9,882 nucleotides of DNA from Clostridiales bacterium UBA7001 (GTDB lineage: Bacteria > Bacillota > Clostridia > TANB77 > CAG-508), in the NCBI GenBank assembly GCA_002449785.1, contig DJXP01000034.1, positions 1 to 9,882 on the forward strand, in the 5' to 3' direction. Below, piece after piece: positions 1 to 6,614 of the stretch. The notes below the pieces were generated by a model that was given only the letters and a program-made list of their open reading frames with translations, was not told the origin of the DNA and ran no database searches. Positions within the stretch are counted from its first letter, which is position 1. Each line of letters begins with the position of its first letter. Made by a program: the position numbers and the translations under genes.

Positions 1-25
1 ATCTCCATATTCTTCAATATTTATT
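1..25. repeat. Terminal direct repeat, left copy (circular overlap)
   Basis: The first 25 bases are identical to the last 25 (9858-9882). A minus-strand reading frame runs through the joined ends without interruption, so the repeat is best read as the overlap of a circular assembly rather than a biological terminal repeat. Counting it once gives a circle of 9,857 bp. Confidence 0.9.
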
Positions 26-51
26 TTTTCTAATTTATTTTTATCGTTCAT
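1..51 (-). CDS. 5' part of the 128-aa protein gene that continues at 9857-9522
   Basis: This is the N-terminal 17 codons (MNDKNKLEKINIEEYGD) of the gene whose body lies at the right edge of the window. The ATG occupies 51-49 and follows AGGAGTGA with about 8 bases of spacing. The TAG stop of the RadC-like gene at 63-65 overlaps this ribosome binding site, so translation of the two is probably coupled. Joining base 1 to base 9857 keeps the frame open, giving 128 residues in all. See the entry at the right edge for product details. Confidence 0.85.
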   Translation of the reverse strand, partial: MNDKNKLEKINIEEYGD

Positions 52-62
52 AAAAATCACTC

Positions 63-1445
63 CTATTCTAATTCTAAATTTTCTTTTTCTTTAACATTCT
101 TTTCTTTTGTATCATCTTTAGTTTTATCTTTTGGAATTAAATCTTTATATTCAAAAGATCTAGGCTCTAAATCCTTTTTGTATTCTTCTATTTGTTCTTT
201 TGTTAAACTTTTGAAGTCACCATTTTCGTAGTCATCTCCAACTATGAAAAAATCTCCTGCAATATAGTCACAATCAAATGCTACATTAGGCAGAAGATTC
301 ATAAGTTTTCCTTCTTCATTACATATTAATACTGCATCATAGTATTGAACTACTTCTATAAGCCCATCCACTAGTTTTTGTTTAGCTTCCAGAGTATTTT
401 CTATTTCCATTTCAACTGGTTCTTGACCAACTCTTTTGTATAGTATTTTTAATTTTTCTTCTCTCATATAATTATCCTCACTTTCTCTAACAAATTTTAA
501 ATCTTTCATCACATCAAAAAATGTTTTATCAAATAAATCATATTCACTTATGGTTGTTCTTCCCTTATAGGATTGTGGCTCTTCAGGATACTTGTCAAAA
601 TAGATGCCATCTTTGATTGTTCCATAGTCAATATGTTTATCTAATTTATCAAACACATCTTTATCTTCTGTACCTATAAATACTTTTGTTGCTCCATGTT
701 CTCTTGCTATATTCCTAAAATATCCTTTAAGTTCATACGTCGAATGATTAAATATTCTATTTGGAACATCTAAAATCATTTGTACTTTGTTAACAGCATT
801 AGTTAGTATTGCAGTTGAATACTCTTTTGATCTTGTAATAGTTTTTAATAAAGCAACTAATGAAGTTCTTGAATCTATCTTAATGTCTTTATAGTCATTA
901 TTAGAAAGTTCTTTTGACATAAGTTTTAATTCTTTACTGCTTACAGTTTCCTCATTACTTATTGATAATGTTCCATACTCATCTATCTCTATAAATGAAT
1001 ATCTGTTAGTTGCTCCTAAAATAAGATGCCCTAAAAATCCATTAACATTTTCAGCTATCTTTTTAGTTGCTCTAATATCAGGATTTGAAGGTTTTGAACT
1101 TTCACTACTATGATTATGAGCTAAGTAGTATCCATCTGCATTTAATCTTTTCATTCTTGCTTTAATTTCTGCATATCCTCTTGTATAGTCGGATAATACT
1201 TTACTTTTTTCGAACAAATAAACTGAATTAGGTATTTTATTTGTGTATGCTTCTTGTCCAACTATTTTAGAGTCTTTAATATAAAAAATCCTAAATGTTT
1301 CATATTTAGGATTTCTATATACATCACATAAATTTGCAAGATCTTCTTTTGTATCAATTGTAGTTCCATTAAGATTAATAAAATGATTAACCTTAATGTC
1401 AATGTTTTTTAGTCTGTCAAAGACTACTTTTGTGTTTCTGTCCAT
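63..1445 (-). CDS. RadC-like JAB/MPN (JAMM) domain protein, 460 aa
   Basis: Residues 110-123 read HNHSSESSKPSNPD, which fits the JAMM metal-binding pattern H-x-H-x7-S-x2-D exactly (H110, H112, S120, D123). Glu65 in the GQEAYT stretch is the likely catalytic Glu. The next stretch, with LILGATNRYSFIEIDEYG, resembles RadC, where a short hydrophobic strand and a Y-S-F motif follow the metal site. Family members are Zn metalloproteins; RadC-type members are common on mobile elements and their substrate is unsettled. Residues from about 170 to 460 match nothing I recognise and end in a Lys/Glu-rich tail. The ATG has GGAGG 9 bases upstream. The gene leads a block with the 128-aa gene and the coupling-protein remnant, so a conjugative-element origin is inferred. 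It is much longer than a bare RadC domain, so this may be a multidomain accessory protein. Confidence 0.75.
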   Translation of the reverse strand: MDRNTKVVFDRLKNIDIKVNHFINLNGTTIDTKEDLANLCDVYRNPKYETFRIFYIKDSKIVGQEAYTNKIPNSVYLFEKSKVLSDYTRGYAEIKARMKRLNADGYYLAHNHSSESSKPSNPDIRATKKIAENVNGFLGHLILGATNRYSFIEIDEYGTLSISNEETVSSKELKLMSKELSNNDYKDIKIDSRTSLVALLKTITRSKEYSTAILTNAVNKVQMILDVPNRIFNHSTYELKGYFRNIAREHGATKVFIGTEDKDVFDKLDKHIDYGTIKDGIYFDKYPEEPQSYKGRTTISEYDLFDKTFFDVMKDLKFVRESEDNYMREEKLKILYKRVGQEPVEMEIENTLEAKQKLVDGLIEVVQYYDAVLICNEEGKLMNLLPNVAFDCDYIAGDFFIVGDDYENGDFKSLTKEQIEEYKKDLEPRSFEYKDLIPKDKTKDDTKEKNVKEKENLELE

Positions 1446-1490
1446 ATAATCATTCCTCCATTCTTAATTAATGTCTTTTAATTAATCTAG

Positions 1491-1551
1491 AATATTAGAA
1501 GATAACCACCTCCTTTCATTTGAGCATAAAAAAAGAAGGCTTTCGCCTTCT
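1491..1551 (-). repeat. 61-bp terminator/Shine-Dalgarno repeat, copy 1
   Basis: This segment matches 3692-3752 at 58 of 61 positions, in the same orientation. Read on the minus strand it holds a terminator hairpin, a U run, then AAAGGAGGTGG, a near-perfect complement of the 16S rRNA 3' end, followed by TTATCTTCTAATATT. It sits between the zinc-ribbon gene and the RadC-like gene. The ribosome binding site has no properly spaced long ORF; the RadC-like gene has its own GGAGG further on. The two copies bracket the GTPase cassette. Confidence 0.9.
1528..1551 (-). terminator. Rho-independent terminator after the zinc-ribbon protein gene
   Basis: On the minus strand AGAAGGC and GCCTTCT pair perfectly around a GAAA tetraloop and are followed directly by a run of Ts. 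It lies about 33 bp after the stop of the zinc-ribbon gene and about 80 bp before the RadC-like gene start. Confidence 0.9.
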
Positions 1552-1583
1552 ACATTTTCTCTTTATGTTATATTAAAACATGT

Positions 1584-2180
1584 TTATTTAAATATTTTAT
1601 CGAATATACCACTCTCCGATTTGTGTTCTGATTTACCTGTTGCTTTCTTTTCTTCTTTTATAACATAATCTATCATCTCTTTACGAGTATTATCCCATTT
1701 TTCCTTTATTTCGTCACTATAATTTTCAGTATAATAAATTGATTTTGCCTTCAAGTATGCCTCATCGTAATTTCCATTACTTACATCACTCTTAACATCT
1801 TCAACAATTTGTTGCAATTGTTGTTCCTGTTTAATCGATTTCTTCTCTGAACTCTTTAATAAAACTAAACATCCAAGTACAATTAGAGTCATTATAAAAA
1901 AAGGAATTACTAAACCTATAACTGTATTTATACTATCTTGTTTTAATTTTTCTCTTTTGTTTTTATTTCTTTCTTCCTCTTTGATTCTATTGTTTTCTTC
2001 TCGCATAATTTTAGCTTCATCTGTATAGATATGATGAATAGTTTTATTAATTTCAATTTTTTTTACTTCATCATCCACTTTAAATTCTGTATGACAATAT
2101 CCGCATACAAGAACATCTTTTTCTGGATTCACTTTCAATGTTCCTTTACAATTGGGACAATTAATCTCGACTAATTTCAT
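1584..2180 (-). CDS. Zinc-ribbon, single-pass membrane protein, 198 aa
   Basis: The N-terminus carries a zinc ribbon of four cysteines, CPNC at residues 8-11 and CGYC at 26-29. A charged, Lys/Glu-rich, probably coiled-coil stretch follows (about 54-82), then one strong transmembrane segment (about 85-108), then a second charged helical region rich in Gln, Lys and Glu. The zinc ribbon is probably cytoplasmic. I chose the ATG at 2180 because GGAGG lies 5 bases upstream; a longer frame starting five codons earlier would place that GGAGG inside the coding region. The gene follows the GTPase stop by about 30 bp, so the two are very likely co-transcribed. Proteins of this layout occur in Bacillota without an assigned role. 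A membrane partner or sensor for the GTPase is inference from position only. Confidence 0.8.
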   Translation of the reverse strand: MKLVEINCPNCKGTLKVNPEKDVLVCGYCHTEFKVDDEVKKIEINKTIHHIYTDEAKIMREENNRIKEEERNKNKREKLKQDSINTVIGLVIPFFIMTLIVLGCLVLLKSSEKKSIKQEQQLQQIVEDVKSDVSNGNYDEAYLKAKSIYYTENYSDEIKEKWDNTRKEMIDYVIKEEKKATGKSEHKSESGIFDKIFK

Positions 2181-2209
2181 TTCATCCTCCATCAACTATT
2201 ACAACTTTA

Positions 2210-3364
2210 TTAATTTGCTATTCTTTTTGTATTTTTCATAGAATCTAGGATTTCATTAAATATTTCTTTTGGTTTTTTATCTAATATTTTATCTTTATTT
2301 TTTTCAAAATATGATACAGTATAATCAATTATTGGATTTTCCTTTACTTTTTCGCCAACAAACTTAACTGTTTCGTCTATTTTTGTAGGATCTAACTTGC
2401 CTGAATACATAGCTTCAGATGCTAATATAACAGATTCACCTAAAGCGAAAACTAATGCTCCACCAACAACACCATTGGCTACTGCACCTGCTATAGGAAT
2501 TGTTTTTAATATCTGCTTTGCAATATTAGTTAACATTGTAGATCCAACTATTCCAGTAATTAAATCGTTTGAATAGTCTATACCATATATTTTAAATATT
2601 AATTTTGTTAAACCTGTTTCTAGTGGCACAAGTATAACAGAGTCAGGAAATGGAATTGGAACTGCTCCAATTACAACCGCAGATGTTGTACTACCTATAA
2701 CTAAACCATGAGAAGTAAATCTTTTTTGTTCTAAAATCATTGCATCTCTATTTGTCTTGTTCAGTTCTTTTGCTTCATCTAAACAGTCAAGTGTTTCTAG
2801 ACATAAAGTATCAATACCTCTAGGTGGAACAATTACTTCTTCATTAATAGCATATTCTTCTGCTACAACTGGTATAATCTTTTTTAAATTAATACTCTTT
2901 TGTGATTTAGCAAATGCTTGTTCAACAGCTTCAATATTTGCTGGTATATCTACTTCTGAATATGACTTTGTAATAACAGCAAATACAGGTATATTTTTCC
3001 AACCTTTAATTGCTTTATTCATTAAATTTATATTATGAGAAAATGTTCTTCTAGCTGTTCCTTCAATGCAGTACCATACTGCATCTATTCCTACGTTATC
3101 ATCATCTTTATCAGCAATCTGTTCTTTCGTAAATTTTTTTATTTGGTGTATTGTTTTATATTGTTCAATTATATTGTATTCAAATCCTTTTGTATCTATA
3201 CATCTTAAAGGCCATGTTGAAGATTCATATACATCAATTTTCTGAGTATTTCCTTCTCCAACACCAGTTACCACTTCGGTTCCAGATATAGCTTTTATCA
3301 GCGTACTTTTTCCTGCACCACTAACTCCTAAAACAAGTATATTCATTTTTTTACTTTCTTCCAT
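2210..3364 (-). CDS. Small GTPase with DUF697-like C-terminal domain, 384 aa
   Basis: The N-terminal half is a P-loop GTPase: G1 GVSGAGKST at residues 13-21, G3 DTKG at 57-60, and TKSY at 132-135 in the G4 position, where the usual Asp of [NT]KxD is replaced by Tyr. From about 215 to 320 runs a hydrophobic region with IPIPFPDSVILVP and IPIAGAVANGVVGGALVFALGE-type Gly/Ala helices, as in the DUF697 domain linked to Era-like GTPases of the YcjF/YeeP group; this part probably contacts membrane. The ATG at 3364 is chosen over a GTG twelve codons earlier because GGGGTG lies 6 bases upstream of it and homologous proteins begin close to the G1 motif. The zinc-ribbon gene follows after 30 bp. Role unknown; related GTPases appear on chromosomes and mobile elements. 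Confidence 0.82.
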   Translation of the reverse strand: MEESKKMNILVLGVSGAGKSTLIKAISGTEVVTGVGEGNTQKIDVYESSTWPLRCIDTKGFEYNIIEQYKTIHQIKKFTKEQIADKDDDNVGIDAVWYCIEGTARRTFSHNINLMNKAIKGWKNIPVFAVITKSYSEVDIPANIEAVEQAFAKSQKSINLKKIIPVVAEEYAINEEVIVPPRGIDTLCLETLDCLDEAKELNKTNRDAMILEQKRFTSHGLVIGSTTSAVVIGAVPIPFPDSVILVPLETGLTKLIFKIYGIDYSNDLITGIVGSTMLTNIAKQILKTIPIAGAVANGVVGGALVFALGESVILASEAMYSGKLDPTKIDETVKFVGEKVKENPIIDYTVSYFEKNKDKILDKKPKEIFNEILDSMKNTKRIAN

Positions 3365-3492
3365 CAATAACACCCCATTTAATATTTTCAATACATTCAC
3401 ATTGTAATAATATCATAAATATTAAAAAAATTAAACAAAATTATTCAATTATAATATAGCATTTCTATTTCATCTTTTGAATAACAATCAAT

Positions 3493-3609
3493 CTACTTGC
3501 TTTTATTATGGCTGTTCTTGTTTTTCTTGTCTTCTTCTTTTAAAATTTGCCTAATTTCTTTATTAGTTAATACTTTTATGTAATCTCCTTGTCCTTTTAC
3601 TTTACTCAT
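3493..3609 (-). CDS. Small basic protein, 38 aa
   Basis: A short ORF (starts MSKVKGQGDYIKVLTNKE, ends in a Lys/Asn/His-rich tail, stop TAG) has a strong ribosome binding site, GGAGG with 6 bases before the ATG, and a perfect TATAAT-like -10 box just upstream. The protein is helical, with many Lys and Glu residues and no membrane segment. It precedes the GTPase gene by about 130 bp and is the first gene after repeat copy 2. I do not recognise it. The spaced ribosome binding site and amino acid make-up argue that it is real, but no function can be given. Confidence 0.6.
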   Translation of the reverse strand: MSKVKGQGDYIKVLTNKEIRQILKEEDKKNKNSHNKSK

Positions 3610-3630
3610 AAGAATCCTCCAATATACATG

Positions 3631-3636
3631 ATTATA
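3631..3636 (-). promoter_or_regulatory. Possible -10 box for the 38-aa gene
   Basis: The minus strand reads TATAAT here, about 22 bases before the 38-aa gene start, but no convincing -35 box is visible 17-18 bp upstream. It is a candidate start for the 38-aa/GTPase/zinc-ribbon operon after the terminator in repeat copy 2. In DNA this AT-rich a chance match is possible. Confidence 0.3.
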
Positions 3637-3691
3637 GTAATTTTAATATCATAAAGTCTTATAAAACTCAATAGTCTTATGTAAATTCATA

Positions 3692-3752
3692 AATATTAGA
3701 AGATAACCACCTCCTTTTATTTGAACATAAAAAAAGAAGGCTTTTGCCTTCT
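3692..3752 (-). repeat. 61-bp terminator/Shine-Dalgarno repeat, copy 2
   Basis: Same element as 1491-1551 with three transition differences. Here it follows the 379-aa gene. Two of the changes remove the ATG that precedes the ribosome binding site in copy 1 and alter the hairpin loop from GAAA to AAAA, leaving the stem and the AAAGGAGGTGG intact. Confidence 0.9.
3729..3752 (-). terminator. Rho-independent terminator after the 379-aa gene
   Basis: On the minus strand AGAAGGC and GCCTTCT form a perfect 7-bp stem with an AAAA loop followed by a T run. It starts about 15 bp after the stop of the 379-aa gene. Confidence 0.9.
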
Positions 3753-3767
3753 CCAACATCAATTTAA

Positions 3768-4907
3768 TTAATAATCTTGTATTCCAGTAACAACGCCATC
3801 GTCAAAATAAATATATTTATTTCCAGAATACACCCATTGTTCATGAACTCCATATTTTGTAGTTGTTTTGTTTACTTTATTAGGTTTACCCCATGTACTA
3901 TTTTCTACTTCACTTTTTGTCATGCCTATACTTGGTTCTTTAATTACCGTTGTATTAGGTAACTCAACAGAATTGCTTTCCTTATTTAATGTCATTTTTC
4001 CTGTATATGAGATTAATGGTATAAAATCATAAGTAATAGTAGAATCATTAATAATATTGAACACAAACTCATCATATGTAGCTATGTTTCCATTGTCATA
4101 AATAGTTCTAATAAAAATCTGGTTTCCGTTTCTTTCTGCATAATACTTTGTATAACCATTTTTTACTTTTTCATCTGAATATGTATTATACGCATATTTT
4201 CCATTTATTATCCATGTATGGCTTATTTCTCTAGTATACCCGGTAGAACTTGTAGTTGTACCTGTTCCTCGCCAAAAGCCATCAAATTTATGAATTTCAT
4301 TTAATTCTTGTATTTTTTGAGTAGAATCTTTGTAGCCAGATATTTTATTAAAAATTTCTAACGATATGTTGTCATCTCTATCTAAACAAGCTATTGCAAC
4401 TTGATAATCCAACTCATTTTTTTTATTATCTTCATTTTTAAAAGCTATTAGACTAGATAATTGAGAATCATTTAAATATTTAATATATTCTGCGTAATCA
4501 TACTTGTTAATCTTAAATTCATCTAACAAAAAATCATATTTACTATAACTATACTTTTCTCCTATTTTAAAAATATTATTCCACTCGTCACATTTATAAC
4601 TATTGTTATTAACAAAATATCTAACTTGATCTGCATCTATTTGGTCTTTATTATTGTTTTTTCTAATCATTTCATTTACAGTACTTATAGTTGTTTTCAA
4701 GTCATCATATCCATTAATATCATTCATATATATGTTAATATTTTCATTACTAATACTAACATCTTGAATTTTAAAACTAAATGTGGAAATCCTTTGTTTC
4801 ATTTCATATTTTTGGTATGCTTTAATTCCTAAAAAGCCAGCTATTAATACTATTATAATTAATAGACATATAAATACGTTTTTACAAGCTTTCTTATTAT
4901 TTTCCAC
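3768..4907 (-). CDS. Membrane-anchored protein with SmpA/BamE-like C-terminus, 379 aa
   Basis: A Lys-rich start is followed by one transmembrane segment (about residues 11-29), so the rest is probably outside the cell. In the middle is FNKISGYKDSTQKIQEL, a GYKDS motif seen in repeat proteins of Bacillota, then a beta-rich stretch (about 207-300; many Tyr, Thr, Gly) of lipocalin-like character. The last 50 residues, with IGMTKSEVENSTWGKP and YIYFDDGVVTGI, have the pattern of the SmpA/OmlA (BamE) fold: a GMT helix followed by a G-x-P turn and strands. Translation starts at a GTG with GGGGAGG 8 bases upstream. The winged-helix gene ends 40 bp before it, so both are probably one transcript, ended by the terminator in repeat copy 2. 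Function unknown; a surface role is inferred. Confidence 0.72.
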   Translation of the reverse strand: MENNKKACKNVFICLLIIIVLIAGFLGIKAYQKYEMKQRISTFSFKIQDVSISNENINIYMNDINGYDDLKTTISTVNEMIRKNNNKDQIDADQVRYFVNNNSYKCDEWNNIFKIGEKYSYSKYDFLLDEFKINKYDYAEYIKYLNDSQLSSLIAFKNEDNKKNELDYQVAIACLDRDDNISLEIFNKISGYKDSTQKIQELNEIHKFDGFWRGTGTTTSSTGYTREISHTWIINGKYAYNTYSDEKVKNGYTKYYAERNGNQIFIRTIYDNGNIATYDEFVFNIINDSTITYDFIPLISYTGKMTLNKESNSVELPNTTVIKEPSIGMTKSEVENSTWGKPNKVNKTTTKYGVHEQWVYSGNKYIYFDDGVVTGIQDY

Positions 4908-4947
4908 TTATAGATCCTCCCCTTTTACATTTATTTTTCTTAATATA

Positions 4948-5373
4948 TCAATTATCATATAAAAGTTCAAGTTCTTCTTTGGAATATGGAATTTCATTTT
5001 CATATTTTTTTATTTTATTATTATTTTTATAATATTTTATTTCCTCTACATTTTTGTGTATACTAGTATACTCATTTTTGTGTATACTAATATATTGAAG
5101 AGGCTCTATTATTCTAGCTTGTATCTTTTTACTATTTTCAAAATATTGCATTTTAATACTTATGTATTTCTTATTTTTCAAAGATAGAATCAATCTTGAA
5201 GCAGAATTAATCGGTATACTAAATATTTCAGAAATTGTTGAATTAGAACAATAACATTCATTGTTATTTCTACACATAAAAAGAATTAGTGAATATAATA
5301 ATTTTTCTTGAAGATTAAGATTACTATCTTCTACTACTTCAGATGGTATCCAAATACCTTTATAGTCAATCAT
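4948..5373 (-). CDS. Winged-helix (HTH_36-like) protein, candidate replication initiator, 141 aa
   Basis: Residues 1-75 resemble the winged-helix domain of plasmid replication and replisome-organiser proteins: an IW-IP-EVV opening, LNLQEKLLYSLILFMC helix, then CSNSTISEIFSIPINSASR as the helix-turn-helix and a K-K-Y-I-S-I wing. The C-terminal part holds an 8-residue repeat (ISIHKNEY / TSIHKNVE) and a Lys/Asn-rich segment ending KEELELLYDN. The ATG at 5373 has AAAGGAG 9 bases upstream; eight extra codons of open frame before it overlap the ribosome binding site. No other Rep-like gene is visible, and the gene contains iteron-like repeats, as in RepA_N plasmids whose origin lies within the rep gene. 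That role is inferred; it could equally be a transcription regulator. A terminator hairpin lies immediately upstream. Confidence 0.7.
   Translation of the reverse strand: MIDYKGIWIPSEVVEDSNLNLQEKLLYSLILFMCRNNNECYCSNSTISEIFSIPINSASRLILSLKNKKYISIKMQYFENSKKIQARIIEPLQYISIHKNEYTSIHKNVEEIKYYKNNNKIKKYENEIPYSKEELELLYDN
5049..5096. repeat. Two tandem 24-bp iteron-like repeats inside the winged-helix gene
   Basis: Units 5049-5072 and 5073-5096 match at 22 of 24 positions; the first 17 bases (CATTTTTGTGTATACTA) are identical. The first unit contains the perfect 14-bp palindrome GTATACTAGTATAC (5058-5071). The repeats encode the 8-residue protein repeat. Length and head-to-tail order fit iterons; two copies is few. 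Confidence 0.7.
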
Positions 5374-5395
5374 TTTTATCACTCCTTTACAAACC

Positions 5396-5422
5396 AAAAA
5401 AAGAGCTAGATTTCTCTAGCTC
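5396..5422 (-). terminator. Terminator hairpin directly upstream of the winged-helix gene
   Basis: The minus strand has an 8-bp perfect stem, GAGCTAGA / TCTAGCTC, a GAAA tetraloop and eight Ts. It ends the 52-aa transcript, but the next ATG is only about 22 bases past the T run, leaving no room for a promoter. Read-through, or regulated termination in a leader, is therefore likely. Confidence 0.88.
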
Positions 5423-5437
5423 ACAGTCGTTTTTATA

Positions 5438-5596
5438 TTACTTTTCTAATATGCAAATGTATTTAAGTATTAGGTCGTTTATAACTGTAATATCTCTATT
5501 TTCATTTATCATTTTTGTTCTCATTTCATTTAAACAATTAATTAAAATCCTTAATTCATTATTATCTACTTTAATTTTTTTATAATATCCAAACAT
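5438..5596 (-). CDS. Small conserved-looking protein, 52 aa
   Basis: The ORF begins MFGYYKKIKV and ends YICILEK, with AAGGGGTG about 7 bases before the ATG. The middle, NNELRILINCLNEMR followed by NDLILKYI, resembles a family of small helical proteins found on clostridial integrative elements and plasmids, with an L-x-x-L-I-N-x-L-N core and a second helix ending in a D-L-I-L-K pattern. I recall this family only by pattern and it has no known function. The gene lies between parB and the winged-helix gene and is followed 16 bp later by a strong terminator. It is short, but the ribosome binding site and pattern support it. Confidence 0.65.
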   Translation of the reverse strand: MFGYYKKIKVDNNELRILINCLNEMRTKMINENRDITVINDLILKYICILEK

Positions 5597-5693
5597 AGTA
5601 ATCACCCCTTATCACTTACATATTCTCACATAATATAAAAACAAGCAAATCTGCAAATTTTATAGATTTTCAAAAATCACAGAATAATTCTAT

Positions 5694-6614
5694 TTAAAGT
5701 GTCATTTCTCTATTCCTGACTCTTTTATTATGTTCTTCAATACACATAATTATAAAATCTTCTTTTTGAGTATCTGTTATAACATTTTTAGGAAATAGTT
5801 GTGTAAATTTTTTAGAATTCAGTTTAATCGTTTCCACTTGATTAGGCTTTTGTTGATTCATAATTTCTTCAATCTTTTCAGTATCTAATCTATTTTCTTG
5901 TTGAAGTTTTTTCATATAAATAGCTTGTGAATGAGATGGTGTTGCTAAATCTTGTTTCATTATTTCATATAATACATATTGATTATCTTCACTTAAATAA
6001 GATAATTCAACTGCAGGTCTAAAAGACATCTCCTTCTTATCAACCATTTCTAGTATTTCAGGTATTAATGATGTTAATCTAATGTATCGTTGTATATTTC
6101 TACCACTTTCTCCAACATCTTGTCCTACAACATCAGATGCTTTTAACTTGTCGACCAATGGTCGCGAAGTTAAATCTGTTCTTTCTCCTTGTCTTTTTAT
6201 TGCATCTAATTTCATCTTATAAGCAAAAGCCTTTTCACTTGGAAGTATTTCTTCTCTTTGACTTTCATTTGTATCAACCATTAATATAGTTGCTTCTTCA
6301 TCAGTCAATTCTTTTACTATTGCTTTAATATCTTCTTTTCCTGCAAGTTCACTAGCTCTTTTCCTTCTATGTCCAGAAATCATTTCGTAACGTCCATTTT
6401 CTTTTCTTCTTACAATTACTGGTTGAGTTAATCCATGTTCTTTTATGCTTTCAGCCATTTCTTGCATTTTCTCATCATCAATTACTTTATATGGATGATT
6501 TGGAAAAGGATCTATTTCCCTTAATTTAATTTTTATAACTGTTTCTCCTGATTCATTAAATAAATCATCTAATGTAATCTTTGGTAATTGCATCTTTTTC
6601 TCTTCTTCTTTCAT
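5694..6614 (-). CDS. parB: ParB/Spo0J-family partition protein, 306 aa
   Basis: ParB proteins load on a parS centromere and, through CTP binding, form a clamp that ParA moves. Seen here: an IDPFPNHPYKV entry motif, GHRRKRA at residues 81-87 (CTP-binding GERR-type motif), TNESQRE at 115-121 (ENxQR-type motif), and a helix-turn-helix around 159-180 ending GRNIQRYIRL. The length is normal for the plasmid family. The start at 6614 has AAAGGAGG 9 bases upstream; twelve codons of upstream open frame run back through that ribosome binding site and inside parA. The gene overlaps the end of parA by 50 bp in another frame, so the two are translated from one message. No parS of the chromosomal consensus is visible; the repeats upstream of parA are candidates. 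Confidence 0.93.
   Translation of the reverse strand: MKEEEKKMQLPKITLDDLFNESGETVIKIKLREIDPFPNHPYKVIDDEKMQEMAESIKEHGLTQPVIVRRKENGRYEMISGHRRKRASELAGKEDIKAIVKELTDEEATILMVDTNESQREEILPSEKAFAYKMKLDAIKRQGERTDLTSRPLVDKLKASDVVGQDVGESGRNIQRYIRLTSLIPEILEMVDKKEMSFRPAVELSYLSEDNQYVLYEIMKQDLATPSHSQAIYMKKLQQENRLDTEKIEEIMNQQKPNQVETIKLNSKKFTQLFPKNVITDTQKEDFIIMCIEEHNKRVRNREMTL

Noticed and set aside
1501..1517. Plus-strand resemblance to the 3' end of 16S rRNA (CACCTCCTTTC)
   Set aside because: It is simply the complement of a strong Shine-Dalgarno sequence on the minus strand; no further rRNA sequence adjoins it.
1491..1523. Ten-codon ORF MKGGGYLLIF across the ribosome binding site of repeat copy 1, and a 13-codon ORF after copy 2
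   Set aside because: The start in copy 1 lies within the ribosome binding site itself and is lost in copy 2; the copy 2 ORF is about 18 bases past its ribosome binding site. They do not correspond, so peptides are unlikely.
2757..3038. Plus-strand open frame of 93 codons inside the GTPase gene
   Set aside because: It lies wholly within a well-supported minus-strand gene, has no ribosome binding site and gives a low-complexity hydrophobic translation. The same applies to open frames at 3777-3962, 4626-4832 and 5343-5585.
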